Positions 55,209 to 64,000 of a DNA stretch of 64,000 nt are shown here, piece by piece. The notes below the pieces were generated by a model. That model did not search any database. It was not told the origin of the DNA and saw nothing but the letters and a program-made list of their open reading frames with translations. The stretch is from Azoarcus olearius (GTDB lineage: Bacteria; Pseudomonadota; Gammaproteobacteria; Burkholderiales; Rhodocyclaceae), in NCBI RefSeq assembly GCF_001682385.1, contig NZ_CP016210.1:3038001-3102000 (forward strand), read 5' to 3'. Position 1 is the first letter of the stretch. Each line of letters opens with the position of its first letter. The position numbers and the translations under genes are program-made.

Positions 55209-55694
55209 TCAGAGCGACGGGAACTGGCGCGACTTCACCAGGCGGATTTCGCCGCTCGCGGTGCGGCGCGCGAACGGGCGTTCGTTGCTGATGCCCTCTT
55301 CGTAACGCAGCACGTCGAATCCGGCGTAGCCGCCCTCCTCCGCCATGCGCCGCGCGTTGCGCATGAACACCTGGCGCGCCTCGCCCTCGCCGCCGGTGGC
55401 GAGCCGCTTCATGCGCATCTCCAGCCGCCAGGTTTCCTCGCCGGCCAGGCTCGCATCCAGCTCCCAGGTGGGTGCCAGCGGGTCGTAGATGCCGTAGGCC
55501 ACCAGCGCACCGCTGAGGAAGACCGGGTTGGAGATGCCGATCTCCTTCATGGTCTTCATCGTCAGCAGTGCGCCGCCGCCCAGTCCCGCCGCGGTGCCGC
55601 CGTGGGCCACCGCCATCGGCCGGTACTCGTCCAGCGTGGAGCAACCGGCGCCCAACAGCAGCGCGGCCGGCAGTGCGATCAGCAGCGTACGCAT
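55209..55694 (-). CDS. Putative lipoprotein, 161 residues
   Basis: The N-terminus (MRTLLIALPAALLLGAGCSTLDEY) is a lipoprotein signal with Cys18 in an acceptable though slightly atypical lipobox (GAGC). The rest (AHGGTAAGLGGGALLTMKTMKEIG, YGIYDPLAPTWELDASL) matches no family I recognise. It lies 10 nt downstream of flgL on the same strand, so it may be read with flgKL, and it stops 3 nt before the fliR stop. Role in the flagellum is possible only by position. Confidence 0.7.
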   Translation of the reverse strand: MRTLLIALPAALLLGAGCSTLDEYRPMAVAHGGTAAGLGGGALLTMKTMKEIGISNPVFLSGALVAYGIYDPLAPTWELDASLAGEETWRLEMRMKRLATGGEGEARQVFMRNARRMAEEGGYAGFDVLRYEEGISNERPFARRTASGEIRLVKSRQFPSL

Positions 55695-55704
55695 CGTTGC
55701 GGCC

Positions 55705-56967
55705 TCAGCTCAGGTAGTTGAACAGCGACAGCCCGGTCACCTTCATGAAGGACTGCTGGGCCGCCTGCAGATAGGTCTGCTGCTGGGTGAGGTTGGAGAT
55801 CGCCGAGACGTAATCCACATCGACCAGATTGGAGATGGTCTCGGCGTACTGCACGTCGAGGTCGCTGCCGATGTTGAGCAGGCTTTCGGTTTCGGTCAGC
55901 TGGGAGCCGATCTGGGCCCGCACCTTCAGCACGTTCTCGAGCGCACCGTCGAGGTTGGTGAGCCCGAAGGCCACCGCACCGCCGGCCATGCCGGACGGCC
56001 CCGGGCGCTCCATCGCGTCGATCAGCACGCCGAGGTTGTCGAACATGTTGGGCGAGCCCACGAACAGCTCGAAGCGGTCGCCGTCGCCCGGCACCGCCGG
56101 GTTGCCCGCGGCGTCGTTCATCTGCAGATTGACGCCGACGTAGTTGGGCGAGGCCGGGTCGCCCAGGCTGCTGAGGTCCGCCAGCCCGGTGGCAATCGCG
56201 ACCTTGCTCGGGTTGCCCGGCACGTATTCGTAGACGTCGTAGCCGGTGGCGGCGTTGTACGTGATCTCGTAGCGGCGGGCGAGCGTGCTGGTATCGACCG
56301 CGCCGCTGGCGAGCGGGGCCAGCGTGCCGCTAAGCGTGGTGCCGCCAGTGTTGGCGGAGCCGTCCACATGGGTGCCGGTGGAAGGCTGCACCAAGGTGTC
56401 GTCGATTTGCCGGGTGGCGGCAAAAACGTCCGTTCCCGGCAGGCTCACCGGCATGTAGCGCGAGGCCGACACCTGGATGGTCTGGGTACCGTAGTCGCCC
56501 TGGTAGCTGACCCCCGCCAGCCCGCCGGAAAACGGCTGGGCATTGGCACGGTAGCCGGAGAACAGATAGTCGCCGGTGCCATCCTGGCTGTTGGCGAGCG
56601 CCAGCAGGCCGTCGAACTGCGCGCGCAGGTCGGTGGCGATGTACTTCAGGTCTTCGGCGCTGTAGCCGGCATTGCCCGCCGACACCGTCTTTTCGCGGAT
56701 GTACTGGAGCGTGTCGCCGACGCCGGTGAGCTTGTTCTCGAGCAGGTTCAGGCGATCGTCGGCGTAGCCGGTGTTGGTCATGAACTGGCTGTTCACGCCC
56801 TTGGACTGGCCGACCTCGAGCGCGCGCGCGGAGGCGATCGGATCGTCCGCCGGCGTCAGCACGCGGCGGCCGGTGGAGAGCTGCTGCTGGGTGTGGAGCA
56901 GCGAACTCCATTGCTGCTGCATGGAGCCCACGCCCTTGTCGTAGATCATGTTGGTCGAGATACGCAT
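55705..56967 (-). CDS. flgL: Flagellar hook-filament junction protein FlgL (HAP3)
   Basis: The protein has 420 residues. It has the flagellin-like ends MRISTNMIYDKGVGSMQQQWSSLLHTQQQLSTGRRVLTPADDP and SNLTQQQTYLQAAQQSFMKVTGLSLFNYLS. FlgL joins the filament to the hook via FlgK. AAGGAG is optimally placed before the ATG at 56967; the frame is open upstream over the flgK 3' end. It is 11 nt after flgK. Confidence 0.96.
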   Translation of the reverse strand: MRISTNMIYDKGVGSMQQQWSSLLHTQQQLSTGRRVLTPADDPIASARALEVGQSKGVNSQFMTNTGYADDRLNLLENKLTGVGDTLQYIREKTVSAGNAGYSAEDLKYIATDLRAQFDGLLALANSQDGTGDYLFSGYRANAQPFSGGLAGVSYQGDYGTQTIQVSASRYMPVSLPGTDVFAATRQIDDTLVQPSTGTHVDGSANTGGTTLSGTLAPLASGAVDTSTLARRYEITYNAATGYDVYEYVPGNPSKVAIATGLADLSSLGDPASPNYVGVNLQMNDAAGNPAVPGDGDRFELFVGSPNMFDNLGVLIDAMERPGPSGMAGGAVAFGLTNLDGALENVLKVRAQIGSQLTETESLLNIGSDLDVQYAETISNLVDVDYVSAISNLTQQQTYLQAAQQSFMKVTGLSLFNYLS

Positions 56968-56978
56968 GATCGTTCTCC

Positions 56979-58970
56979 TTATCGGCCGATCGCCAGCAAT
57001 TCGTCGAACAGGGTCTGGGCCACGTTCATGACCCTGGCGGCACTCTGGTAGGCCATCTGGTAGCGCACGAGGTTGGCGGCTTCCTCGTCGAGATTCACCC
57101 CGGACAAGGCGTCGCGCGCGTCGGTGGCCTGGGTCAGCAGGGACTCCTGCGCGGCCTGGTTCACCTGCACTTCGCGCGTCTTGTTGCCCACCTGGGTCAC
57201 CATCTGCGCATACACCGACTGGAAGGTGGCGGTGGCGCCGGAGCCGCCGTTGAGCATGGTCTTGGCGGTCTGCAGCGCGCCCAGCGCCACGGCGTTGCGG
57301 TTGTCGGCCACGCCCGCGGCGGTCGGGCTGAAGACCATCGACTCGCCGCTCGCCCACGCGCCCACCGCGGTGAATTCGAAGGCGTATTCGTTGGGCGCGG
57401 TGCCGTCGGTCACGCGGAAGCGCACCCCGGTGGAGTCCGTCGCCGGGTTGTAGGCGCCGCCCGCCACCCAGGTGCCGGTGGCGGTGTCGTAGCGCTCGAT
57501 GGTGCCGGCCGAGGCGGTGAAGGTGTTGGCCGCGAAGCTGAGCGTGATCGGCGAGAAGTCCGCCTTGCCGTCGGCGTTGGCGTCGATGCCATCGACCGAC
57601 AGCGTCTTGAGCCCTTTGATGCGGTCGGTGACCGCGCCGGTGTAGTTGCCGGGCGCAACGCTGACCGGATCGCCGGCCGCGATCTTGCGCGGATCGGTGA
57701 TGGCCACGCCGATGTTGGCGGCGGCGTTACGGGTCGGCTGGATCAACAGGCCGGTGGTGGGGAAATCGGCCGGTGGCGGCGTGCTGATGGCGATGTTGAT
57801 GCCGCCGCCGGAATAGCTGCCATCCACCTGCAGGGTCAGCGGAATGCTGGCGCCGCCCACCGCGCGCATCGAGTAAGCGGCGCCGTCCCATTCGAGCATG
57901 TAGTCGGCCGCGGTGAGCTGGGCGTAGTTCTCGATGCTGACGGTGGCCGAGGTGATCGCGGGCTTGAGCGCCGGGTCCGGCAGGCTGAAGAACTGGCCGC
58001 CGAGCACGCCGTCCAGATCCACGCCGAGCTGGTGCTGCGCGTTGAAGGCTTCGGCAATGCCCACCGCGATCAGCCCCAGCGTGTTCTGGGCAACGTCGAG
58101 CGATTCGCGCCGGAAGCCGAGCAGCCCTCCCAAGGTGCCACCGCTGAGCAGGTTTTCCGGCAACACGGTGGGCGCGCCGTTTTCGGCCATCAGCGCAATC
58201 GCGCTGCGCTGCGGGTCGTTGGCGTCGCGCACCGCGGCGAGCTGGTTGACCGTGCCCCCCACCACCAGCCCTTGGCCCGAGCCCATGAAGACGCTCATCG
58301 AGCCATCGTTCTCGGTGACGGTATTCACCTTCACCAGCTTGTTCAGCTCGGCCACGAGCTGGTCGCGCTGGTCGAGCAGGTCGTTGGCGGCCACGCTCGG
58401 GCCGGCCACCTGGGCCTGGGCGATGCGCTGGTTCATCTCGGCGATGGCGCCGGCGAACATGTTGATCTGCGTCACCGTGGACGCGATCTCGCCTTCGGTG
58501 CCCTGGCGGATTTCGGCGAGGCGCGCATCCATGGTCTGGAAGCGCGACACCAGCGCCTGCGCGGACGAAATCAAGGACTGGCGCGCGGCCACGCTGGTGG
58601 GGTTGGAAGCCATTTCCTGCACGCCGGCAAAGAAACCCTCCATGACCGGCGACAGGCCGGAGGTGGAGTCGGCCAGCAGGTTGTTGATCTGGCTGATCTG
58701 GCTGTTGTAGGCCGTGAATTCGGACAGCCGCGCACTGCTGGTCAGCACCTGGTTTTCGAGGTACTGGCTGTAGCTGCGGGTGACGGCGGAAACCTGCGTG
58801 CCCTGGCCAAAGAAGCCGACGCCGGTGAATTGCGGCGTGTTGCTGGTCTGGATGACCGTCTGGCGGTGATAGCCCTCGACACCGGCGTTGGTGATGTTGT
58901 GGCCGGTGGTGAGCAGTTGTGCCTGGGCGGCGTTCAGACCCGTGAGTCCGATGTTCAGCAAGCCCGCCAT
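56979..58970 (-). CDS. flgK: Flagellar hook-associated protein FlgK (HAP1)
   Basis: The protein has 663 residues. Conserved ends: MAGLLNIGLTGLNAAQAQLLTTGHNITNAG and DEEAANLVRYQMAYQSAARVMNVAQTLFDELLAIGR. It forms the first junction ring on the hook. The central 350 residues are variable and longer than in enteric FlgK. GGGGAAA precedes the ATG; a sigma-28 site lies about 125 nt upstream. Confidence 0.96.
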   Translation of the reverse strand: MAGLLNIGLTGLNAAQAQLLTTGHNITNAGVEGYHRQTVIQTSNTPQFTGVGFFGQGTQVSAVTRSYSQYLENQVLTSSARLSEFTAYNSQISQINNLLADSTSGLSPVMEGFFAGVQEMASNPTSVAARQSLISSAQALVSRFQTMDARLAEIRQGTEGEIASTVTQINMFAGAIAEMNQRIAQAQVAGPSVAANDLLDQRDQLVAELNKLVKVNTVTENDGSMSVFMGSGQGLVVGGTVNQLAAVRDANDPQRSAIALMAENGAPTVLPENLLSGGTLGGLLGFRRESLDVAQNTLGLIAVGIAEAFNAQHQLGVDLDGVLGGQFFSLPDPALKPAITSATVSIENYAQLTAADYMLEWDGAAYSMRAVGGASIPLTLQVDGSYSGGGINIAISTPPPADFPTTGLLIQPTRNAAANIGVAITDPRKIAAGDPVSVAPGNYTGAVTDRIKGLKTLSVDGIDANADGKADFSPITLSFAANTFTASAGTIERYDTATGTWVAGGAYNPATDSTGVRFRVTDGTAPNEYAFEFTAVGAWASGESMVFSPTAAGVADNRNAVALGALQTAKTMLNGGSGATATFQSVYAQMVTQVGNKTREVQVNQAAQESLLTQATDARDALSGVNLDEEAANLVRYQMAYQSAARVMNVAQTLFDELLAIGR

Positions 58971-59094
58971 GATGTTTCCCCTGATTCGCTAGGTTTCCAA
59001 CCCTCCTACTGCAAGATGCTTGCCAGGGTGAAAAACCAGTGCGAAGCGGCAACAAGGGGCGCTTTCGGCACCGTGGCAGCGGCGGCGACCGGCA

Positions 59095-59121
59095 AAATCG
59101 GCCGCTTGCCGCCACCCTTTG
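59095..59121 (-). promoter_or_regulatory. Sigma-28 promoter of flgKL
   Basis: CAAAGGGT, an 11-nt spacer, GCCGATTT: 4 and 6 of 8 positions match TAAAGTTT and GCCGATAA, with exact spacing. It lies 5 nt after the flgJ stop, about 125 nt before flgK. Late-gene control of flgKL by FliA fits. Confidence 0.6.
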
Positions 59122-59125
59122 CCGC

Positions 59126-60193
59126 TCAGCCCGAAAGCGCGCCGCGCAGGGTGCTGCCGCCGATGATGCGGGTGAGCTTGTCGGCGTACATCGGGTCGGT
59201 GGCGTAGCCGGCCTGCTGCAGGCTGCGGGCGAAGCCGCTGGCGCTGGTCTGGCCCAGCACCTCGGAATAGCGGCTGCTGTTGGCGAGCAGGCGCGCGTAG
59301 TCCTGGAAGGCTTCCGCGTACGAGCCGTAGCTGCGGAAACGGGCCTGTTCGGTGTAGGCGCTGCCGCCGCTGTACTCGGTGACCTTGCGCGTCACCGTGT
59401 CGCCCGTCCAGCCCGCACCGGCCTTGATGTTGAAGAGGTTGTAGCTGTTGCGGCCGTCGGCATGGCGCAGCACCTTGTCGCCCCAGCCGGTTTCGAGCGC
59501 CGCCTGGGCGACGATGAACTGCGCCGGAATGCCGGTCTGCCGGCTGGCGCTCTGCGCGTGCGGCCACACCGCGTTGACGAACTCACGCACGTCGTCGGCC
59601 ACGCCATCGTTACCGTCCGCGGGCGCGGTCGCCCCCGCGGCCGCCTTGTCGCGGGTGGCGCGCACCGCATTCTCCAGCCGCGAGATCAGCGCGCCGATGC
59701 TGTCGCCGTCCGCCCCGCCGCGGCTTTCCGCGCCGGCCGCGATCGCCTGCGCCTGCCGCATCAGTGCCGCCGGGCTGGACGACTGGCGGATCGCGTTGGA
59801 GATGTCGAATCCCGGGTTCGCGCCGGCCGCGCCGGGCAGCGGCAGACCTTCCGCCACCGCCGGGGTGGCGGCCCCCTTGCCGTTGATGCCGCCGAGCTGG
59901 CGGAACAGCGCCTCGCTCATGCCGTTGTTGCGGCTGTGCGCCATGTTGAGCGCGAGCTGCTGGTCGAGCAGCGACTGATAGCTCTTGGTCTGCTCGTTGT
60001 CGAACAGCGTGGAGCCCGGCGTCGCCTCGCGCATCGACTTGAGCGCCATCTGCAGGAACAGGGCCTCGAACTGCTTGGAGGCCGCGCGCAGGGTTTCGGG
60101 CGAATCCGGGTTGTTGCGGGCGAGCCGCTTGAGGTCGCCGAGCGAATTCGGATCGAGCGCGTTGAGCTGGAAGCCGGTGTTCGCCGCGGTCAT
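59126..60193 (-). CDS. flgJ: Flagellar rod assembly protein/muramidase FlgJ
   Basis: The protein has 355 residues. The N-terminal 110 are the rod-binding domain (ASKQFEALFLQMALKSMREATPG). After a Pro/Ala-rich linker, the C-terminal 170 are a glucosaminidase (PAQFIVAQAALETGWGDKVLR, with the catalytic Glu, and NSYNLFNIKAGAGWTGDTVTRKVTEY). It opens peptidoglycan for the rod. GGGGGAGG precedes the start. Confidence 0.96.
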   Translation of the reverse strand: MTAANTGFQLNALDPNSLGDLKRLARNNPDSPETLRAASKQFEALFLQMALKSMREATPGSTLFDNEQTKSYQSLLDQQLALNMAHSRNNGMSEALFRQLGGINGKGAATPAVAEGLPLPGAAGANPGFDISNAIRQSSSPAALMRQAQAIAAGAESRGGADGDSIGALISRLENAVRATRDKAAAGATAPADGNDGVADDVREFVNAVWPHAQSASRQTGIPAQFIVAQAALETGWGDKVLRHADGRNSYNLFNIKAGAGWTGDTVTRKVTEYSGGSAYTEQARFRSYGSYAEAFQDYARLLANSSRYSEVLGQTSASGFARSLQQAGYATDPMYADKLTRIIGGSTLRGALSG

Positions 60194-60275
60194 CTCAGAC
60201 CTCCCCCAATGCGCAAAGGCAGGCCTGCGCCTGCCGGGAAAAGCTCGGATGCCGCGCGGTTCGAGACGTGCTCAT

Positions 60276-61388
60276 TCAGATCACCTCCAGCTCCGCGCGC
60301 AGCGCTCCAGCAGCCTTCATCGCCTGCAGGATGCTGACCAGATCCATCGGCTTGGCGCCGAGGCTGTTGAGCGCCTTCACCACGTCGGCCAGGTTGGCGC
60401 CCGCCTTGACGTTGAACAGCGTGCCGGCGCCCTGCTCGATCGCGACCTGTCCGCTCTGCGTCGTGACCGTCTGCCCGCCCGACAGCGGCGCCGGCTGGCT
60501 GACGCGGGTGTCGGTGTTGACCGACACGGTGAGGTTGCCGTGGGCGACCGCACAGTTCTGCACGGTGACGCGCTGGTTCATCACCACCGAGCCGGTGCGC
60601 GAATTGACGATGACCTTGGCGGCCTGCTGCACCGGCGTCACTTCCAGGTTTTCGAGCTGGCCGAGGAAGGCGACGCGGGCGGAGGAATCGGCCGGGGCGC
60701 GCACACGGATGGTCCGCCCGTCCAGCGCCTCGGCGCTGCCGTGGCCGGCGGACTGGTTGATCGCATCGACCACGCGGCGAGCGGTGCCGAAGTCGGTGTC
60801 GTTGAGTTCGAACAGGATGTGATCGCCCTGCCCCAGCATGGTCGGCACCGCGCGTTCCACGGTGGCGCCACCGGGAATGCGGCCCGCGGACAGATGGTTG
60901 ATGGTCTGCGAGGCGCCGCCGCCCGAAGCACCGGCGCCACCGACCACCATGTTGCCCTGGGCGATCGCGTAGATCTGGCCGTCGGCCCCCTTCAGCGGCG
61001 TCATCACCAGCGTGCCGCCGCGCAGGCTCTTGGCATTGCCCATCGACGACACGGTGACATCGACCGCCTGGCCGGGCCGGGCGAACGGCGGCAGCGTGGC
61101 GGTGACCATCACCGCGGCCACGTTCTTGAGCTGAAGGTTGGTGCCGGGCGGCAGGGTCACGCCCATGTTGCCCAGCATGTTGATGACGCTCTGCACCGTG
61201 AAGGGCGTCTGCGTGGTCTGGTCGCCGCTGCCGTCCAGCCCCACCACCAGGCCGTAGCCGACGAGCTGGTTGTCGCGCACGCCGGCTACCGAAGCCAGTT
61301 CCTTGATGCGCTCGGCGCTCGCGGGGGCCGCCACCGCCATGCCGACGGCGGCGAGCAGGGCAAGGAGAAACTGGGCCGGGCGTTTCAT
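60276..61388 (-). CDS. flgI: Flagellar P-ring protein FlgI
   Basis: The protein has 370 residues with a Sec signal peptide (about 1-25, ending ASA-ER). Conserved stretches are [33 protein letters not shown] and [25 protein letters not shown]. It forms the periplasmic P ring around the rod. It lies between flgH and flgJ in the usual order. Confidence 0.97.
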   Translation of the reverse strand: MKRPAQFLLALLAAVGMAVAAPASAERIKELASVAGVRDNQLVGYGLVVGLDGSGDQTTQTPFTVQSVINMLGNMGVTLPPGTNLQLKNVAAVMVTATLPPFARPGQAVDVTVSSMGNAKSLRGGTLVMTPLKGADGQIYAIAQGNMVVGGAGASGGGASQTINHLSAGRIPGGATVERAVPTMLGQGDHILFELNDTDFGTARRVVDAINQSAGHGSAEALDGRTIRVRAPADSSARVAFLGQLENLEVTPVQQAAKVIVNSRTGSVVMNQRVTVQNCAVAHGNLTVSVNTDTRVSQPAPLSGGQTVTTQSGQVAIEQGAGTLFNVKAGANLADVVKALNSLGAKPMDLVSILQAMKAAGALRAELEVI

Positions 61389-61407
61389 GGGGACTCCGTA
61401 GTGCGGA

Positions 61408-62085
61408 TCAGAACGGCGCGATGGCGACGAAGAAGCGTTGCAGCCAGCCCATGGTGTTGGACTCGTCGATGAAGCCGCTGCCGCGGTATTCGATGCGGGC
61501 GTCGGCCACCTGGGTGGATTGCACGGTGTTGGCGGCGGTGACGGTGGTCGGGTTGATCACGCCCGAGAAGCGGATGAACTCGTTGCCCTGGTTGATCGCG
61601 ACCATCTTCTCGCCCGACACCAGCAGGTTGCCGTTGGGATAGACGTCGATGACGGTGACCGAGATCGTGCCGTTGAAGACGTTGTTGGCCGCCGCCGCAC
61701 CCTCGCCGGAGAAGTCGGAATCCAGGCCCACATCCGCCTGCAGGCCGTTGAGCTTGGCGTTGGCGAGCGAGGCGATGTTGGGCGCGGTCAGGCTGATGCC
61801 GCCGGTGATCGCCGAGCCGCGGGTGGCCGAGGCGTTGGCGCTCTTCTGCGCGGTGTTCCGCTCCACGAGGTTGATCGTGATGATGTCGCCGACGTTGCGC
61901 GCGCGCCGGTCCTCGAACAAGGGCCGGGCCTGGCTGGGTTGGTAGATGCTGCCGGTGGCGGGCACCGCCTGGGCGCGCATGTCGGGGCGCGCGCTCATCG
62001 GCTGGTGGATCGCGGTGGGCGGCGTCGAATAGATCGACGCGCAGCCCGACAGCAGCAGGACGGCAAGGAGGGCGAGCGCTTTCAT
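61408..62085 (-). CDS. flgH: Flagellar L-ring lipoprotein FlgH
   Basis: The protein has 225 residues. The lipobox LSGC places the acylated Cys at 15. The body has [25 protein letters not shown] and the C-terminal [38 protein letters not shown]. It forms the outer-membrane L ring. Lies 19 nt before flgI. Confidence 0.96.
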
Positions 62086-62107
62086 GGCGAAACTCCCGGC
62101 GCGGCGA

Positions 62108-62890
62108 TCAAAGCTGGGTCAGCCGGCCGAGCATCGAGTCCGACGTCTGGATTGCGCGCGAATTCATCTCGTAGGCGCGCTGGGTCACGATCATGTTCAC
62201 CAGTTCTTCGGCCACGTTGACGTTGGAGGTTTCGACATAGCCCTGGTTGAGCACGCCGGTGCCGTTGGTGCCCGGCTGGTTGGGCGTGGCGACGCCGCTG
62301 GAGGCGCTTTCCAGGAACAGGTTCTCGCCGGCGCTCTGCAGGCCGCCCGAGTTGATGAAGGTGGCGAGCTGGATCGCGCCAATCTGGGTCGGCGTGGTCT
62401 GCCCCGCCTGCAGCACGCTGACGGTGCCGTCCTTGGCGACGGTGACGGTGAGCGTATCGGCCGGAATGTTGATGTTGTCGGCCAGCGGATAGCCGCTGGC
62501 GGTGACCACGTTGCCCTGGTTGTCGAGCTGGAAGGCGCCGTCGCGGGTATAGGCGGTGGTGCCGTCCGGCAGCGCGATCTGGAAGAAGCCGTTGCCCTGG
62601 ATGGCGATGTCGAGCGAGCCGCCGGTCTGCTGCAGGTTGCCCTGGGTGAAGATGCGCTCGGTGGCCACCGGCCGCACGCCGGTACCGATCTGCAGGCCCG
62701 AGCCGACCTGGGTCTGCTGGGTGGACTGCGCGCCCGGCTGCCGCATGGTCTGGTACAGCAGATCCTCGAACACCGCACGCTGGCGCTTGAAGCCGTTGGT
62801 CGAGACGTTGGCGAGGTTGTTGGAGATCACGTCCAGCGAGGTTTGCTGGGCATCCAGCCCGGTACGGGCGGTCCACAGGGAGCGGATCAT
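62108..62890 (-). CDS. flgG: Flagellar distal rod protein FlgG
   Basis: The protein has 260 residues. Ends: [41 protein letters not shown] and [43 protein letters not shown]. It makes the outer rod. A 138-nt gap separates it from flgF, and a sigma-54-like site lies in that gap. Confidence 0.96.
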
Positions 62891-62999
62891 GATGATTCCT
62901 TGTTTGCTTGGCCGGCGGCGGAGGTCGCCGCGCGGTGGTCGGGTAGCCTGGTTGCCAGTCTAGGCCGGCAAGGCTGCCGGCCATCCTGCGATTAACTAG

Positions 63000-63014
63000 G
63001 CAAAATCCGTGCTA
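63000..63014 (-). promoter_or_regulatory. Sigma-54-like site upstream of flgG
   Basis: TAGCAC, GGATT, TTGC: the -12 is intact and the -24 has GG replaced by AG. It sits in the flgF-flgG gap, about 110 nt before flgG, and could boost flgGHIJ. Confidence 0.45.
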
Positions 63015-63028
63015 ATCCGCGACGGGGA

Positions 63029-63766
63029 TCAGCTCAGCGACAGCACCTGGGCGGCGGCGCGGTCGTTCTGCTCGGCGGTCTGCAGCATGCGGGTCTGCAT
63101 CTCGAACTGGCGGGCCAGCGAAATCATCGTGACCATCTGGTCGACCACGTTCACGTTGCTGCCTTCGAGGTAACCGCCGGCAACTTTTACCGCCGGATCG
63201 GCAGCCTGTGCCGCCCCGTCGCCGGTGCGGAACAGACCGTCGTCGCCCCGCACCAGTGTGGCTTCGGGCGGATTGACCAGCTTGAGCTGATCGACCACGT
63301 TCACCACGTTCTGGCCGGCCTGCAGCGAGGAGATGGTGCCGTCGGCGCCGATCACGATCTCGGTATCGGGCGGCAGCGCGATCGGCGCGCCGCTGGCCCC
63401 GAGCACCGGCAGCCCGCTGCGCGTCTGCAGCACGCCGTTGGCGCTCAGCTCCAGGCTGCCGTCGCGGGTGTAGGCCTCGGTGCCGTCGGGCATCTGCACG
63501 GTCAGCCAGCCCTTGCCTTCCACCGCGACGTCGTACGGGCGGCCGGTGAATTGCAGCGGGCCGGCGCTGTAGTCGGTGGCAACGCTGGCATCCACGGTGA
63601 AGGCGCGCGTATGCATCGCCTCGGTCTGGACCTCCACCGCGCGCAGCTTGTGCATCTCGGTGCGAAAGCCGGTGGAGGTGGCGTTGGCGAGGTTGTGCGA
63701 GACCGCTGCCTGCTGGTCGAGCGTGCCCTTGGCCCCGGTCATCGCGGTGTAGATCAGCCGATCCAT
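63029..63766 (-). CDS. flgF: Flagellar proximal rod protein FlgF
   Basis: The protein has 245 residues. Ends: MDRLIYTAMTGAKGTLDQQAAVSHNLANATSTGFRTEM and YLEGSNVNVVDQMVTMISLARQFEMQTRMLQTAEQNDRAAAQVLS. It is a proximal rod subunit. Lies 25 nt after flgE and 138 nt before flgG. Confidence 0.96.
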   Translation of the reverse strand: MDRLIYTAMTGAKGTLDQQAAVSHNLANATSTGFRTEMHKLRAVEVQTEAMHTRAFTVDASVATDYSAGPLQFTGRPYDVAVEGKGWLTVQMPDGTEAYTRDGSLELSANGVLQTRSGLPVLGASGAPIALPPDTEIVIGADGTISSLQAGQNVVNVVDQLKLVNPPEATLVRGDDGLFRTGDGAAQAADPAVKVAGGYLEGSNVNVVDQMVTMISLARQFEMQTRMLQTAEQNDRAAAQVLSLS

Positions 63767-63791
63767 GTCGCTCTCCTTGCGCCTTCAGCGT

Positions 63792-64000
63792 TTAACGCAG
63801 GTTCACCAGGGTCTGGAGAATCTGGTCCTGGGTGCGGATCGATTGCGCGTTGGCCTGGTAGTTGCGCTGCTGCACGATCATCGACACCAGTTCCTGCGTC
63901 AGATCCACGTTGGATTCCTCGATCTGGCCCGCGGTGACCGAACCGAGCACGCCGGTGCCCGGCGCGCCCACGGTCGGCTGGCCGGATTCGAAGGACTCTG
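63792..64000 (-). CDS. flgE: Flagellar hook protein FlgE (C-terminus only)
   Basis: The last 68 or so codons before the TAA are present; the rest is beyond the right edge. The visible sequence includes GQIEESNVDLTQELVSMIVQQRNYQAN and ends DQILQTLVNLR, the conserved C-terminal helix of hook protein. Gene order (flgE before flgF) agrees. Confidence 0.93.
   Translation of the reverse strand, partial: ESFESGQPTVGAPGTGVLGSVTAGQIEESNVDLTQELVSMIVQQRNYQANAQSIRTQDQILQTLVNLR

Noticed and set aside
1-64000. CRISPR array or insertion sequence
   Set aside because: No regularly spaced direct repeats and no transposase frame were found.

Overview
The window comes from a high-GC, motile, Gram-negative betaproteobacterium, most likely a member of the Rhodocyclales close to Azoarcus or Thauera. 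The evidence is the tmRNA tag ANDERFALAA, the FlrBC-type two-component pair inside the flagellar locus, and the sigma-54 and sigma-28 promoters in front of flagellar operons. The genus is an inference. About 50 kb of the 64 kb is devoted to building, decorating or controlling a flagellum.

Left arm (1-12.3 kb). It holds a TtrS-like periplasmic-sensing histidine kinase with its FixJ-type regulator (cut by the left edge), a PhnB/VOC protein, tmRNA, a GGDEF-EAL protein, tRNA-Thr(UGU), a 50-residue membrane peptide, a CreA/ProQ-like pair, a TerB-DUF697 protein and two tandem paralogous diguanylate cyclases.

Flagellin and decoration island (12.4-31.5 kb). Two flagellin genes of identical length bracket the island. 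The first has a sigma-54 type promoter and the second a sigma-28 type promoter. Between them lie a DegT/DnrJ sugar aminotransferase, an ATP-grasp-HAD fusion, a TylF-like methyltransferase, a GT2 glycosyltransferase, a four-gene phosphonate cassette, a 1183-residue multi-domain glycosyltransferase and, on the other strand, an O-GlcNAc-transferase-like (GT41) enzyme with TPRs. The phosphonate cassette encodes a cytidylyltransferase-PEP mutase fusion, phosphonopyruvate decarboxylase, a phosphonoacetaldehyde-reductase-like alcohol dehydrogenase and a TagB/TagF-like transferase. My reading is that the cell makes 2-hydroxyethylphosphonate, activates it as a CMP ester and attaches it to a flagellar or surface glycan. 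This is the most unusual system in the window and is inferred from gene content.

Flagellar late genes and c-di-GMP control (31.6-40.6 kb). flaG, fliD, fliS and a fliT-like gene are followed by a second FliK-like protein paired with a stand-alone FlhB C-terminal domain, then a YcgR/PilZ brake and a MASE1-PAS-GAF-GGDEF protein.

Basal-body core (40.7-64 kb). fliE and flrBC are on the minus strand. fliFGHIJK and fliLMNOPQR are on the plus strand. A small lipoprotein gene and flgL, flgK, flgJ, flgI, flgH, flgG, flgF and flgE (cut by the right edge) are on the minus strand. Sigma-54 sites precede fliE, fliF and fliK, with a weaker one before flgG, and a sigma-28 site precedes flgKL. The order fits a hierarchy in which FlrC and sigma-54 drive the hook-basal body and the first flagellin, while sigma-28 drives flgKL and the second flagellin.
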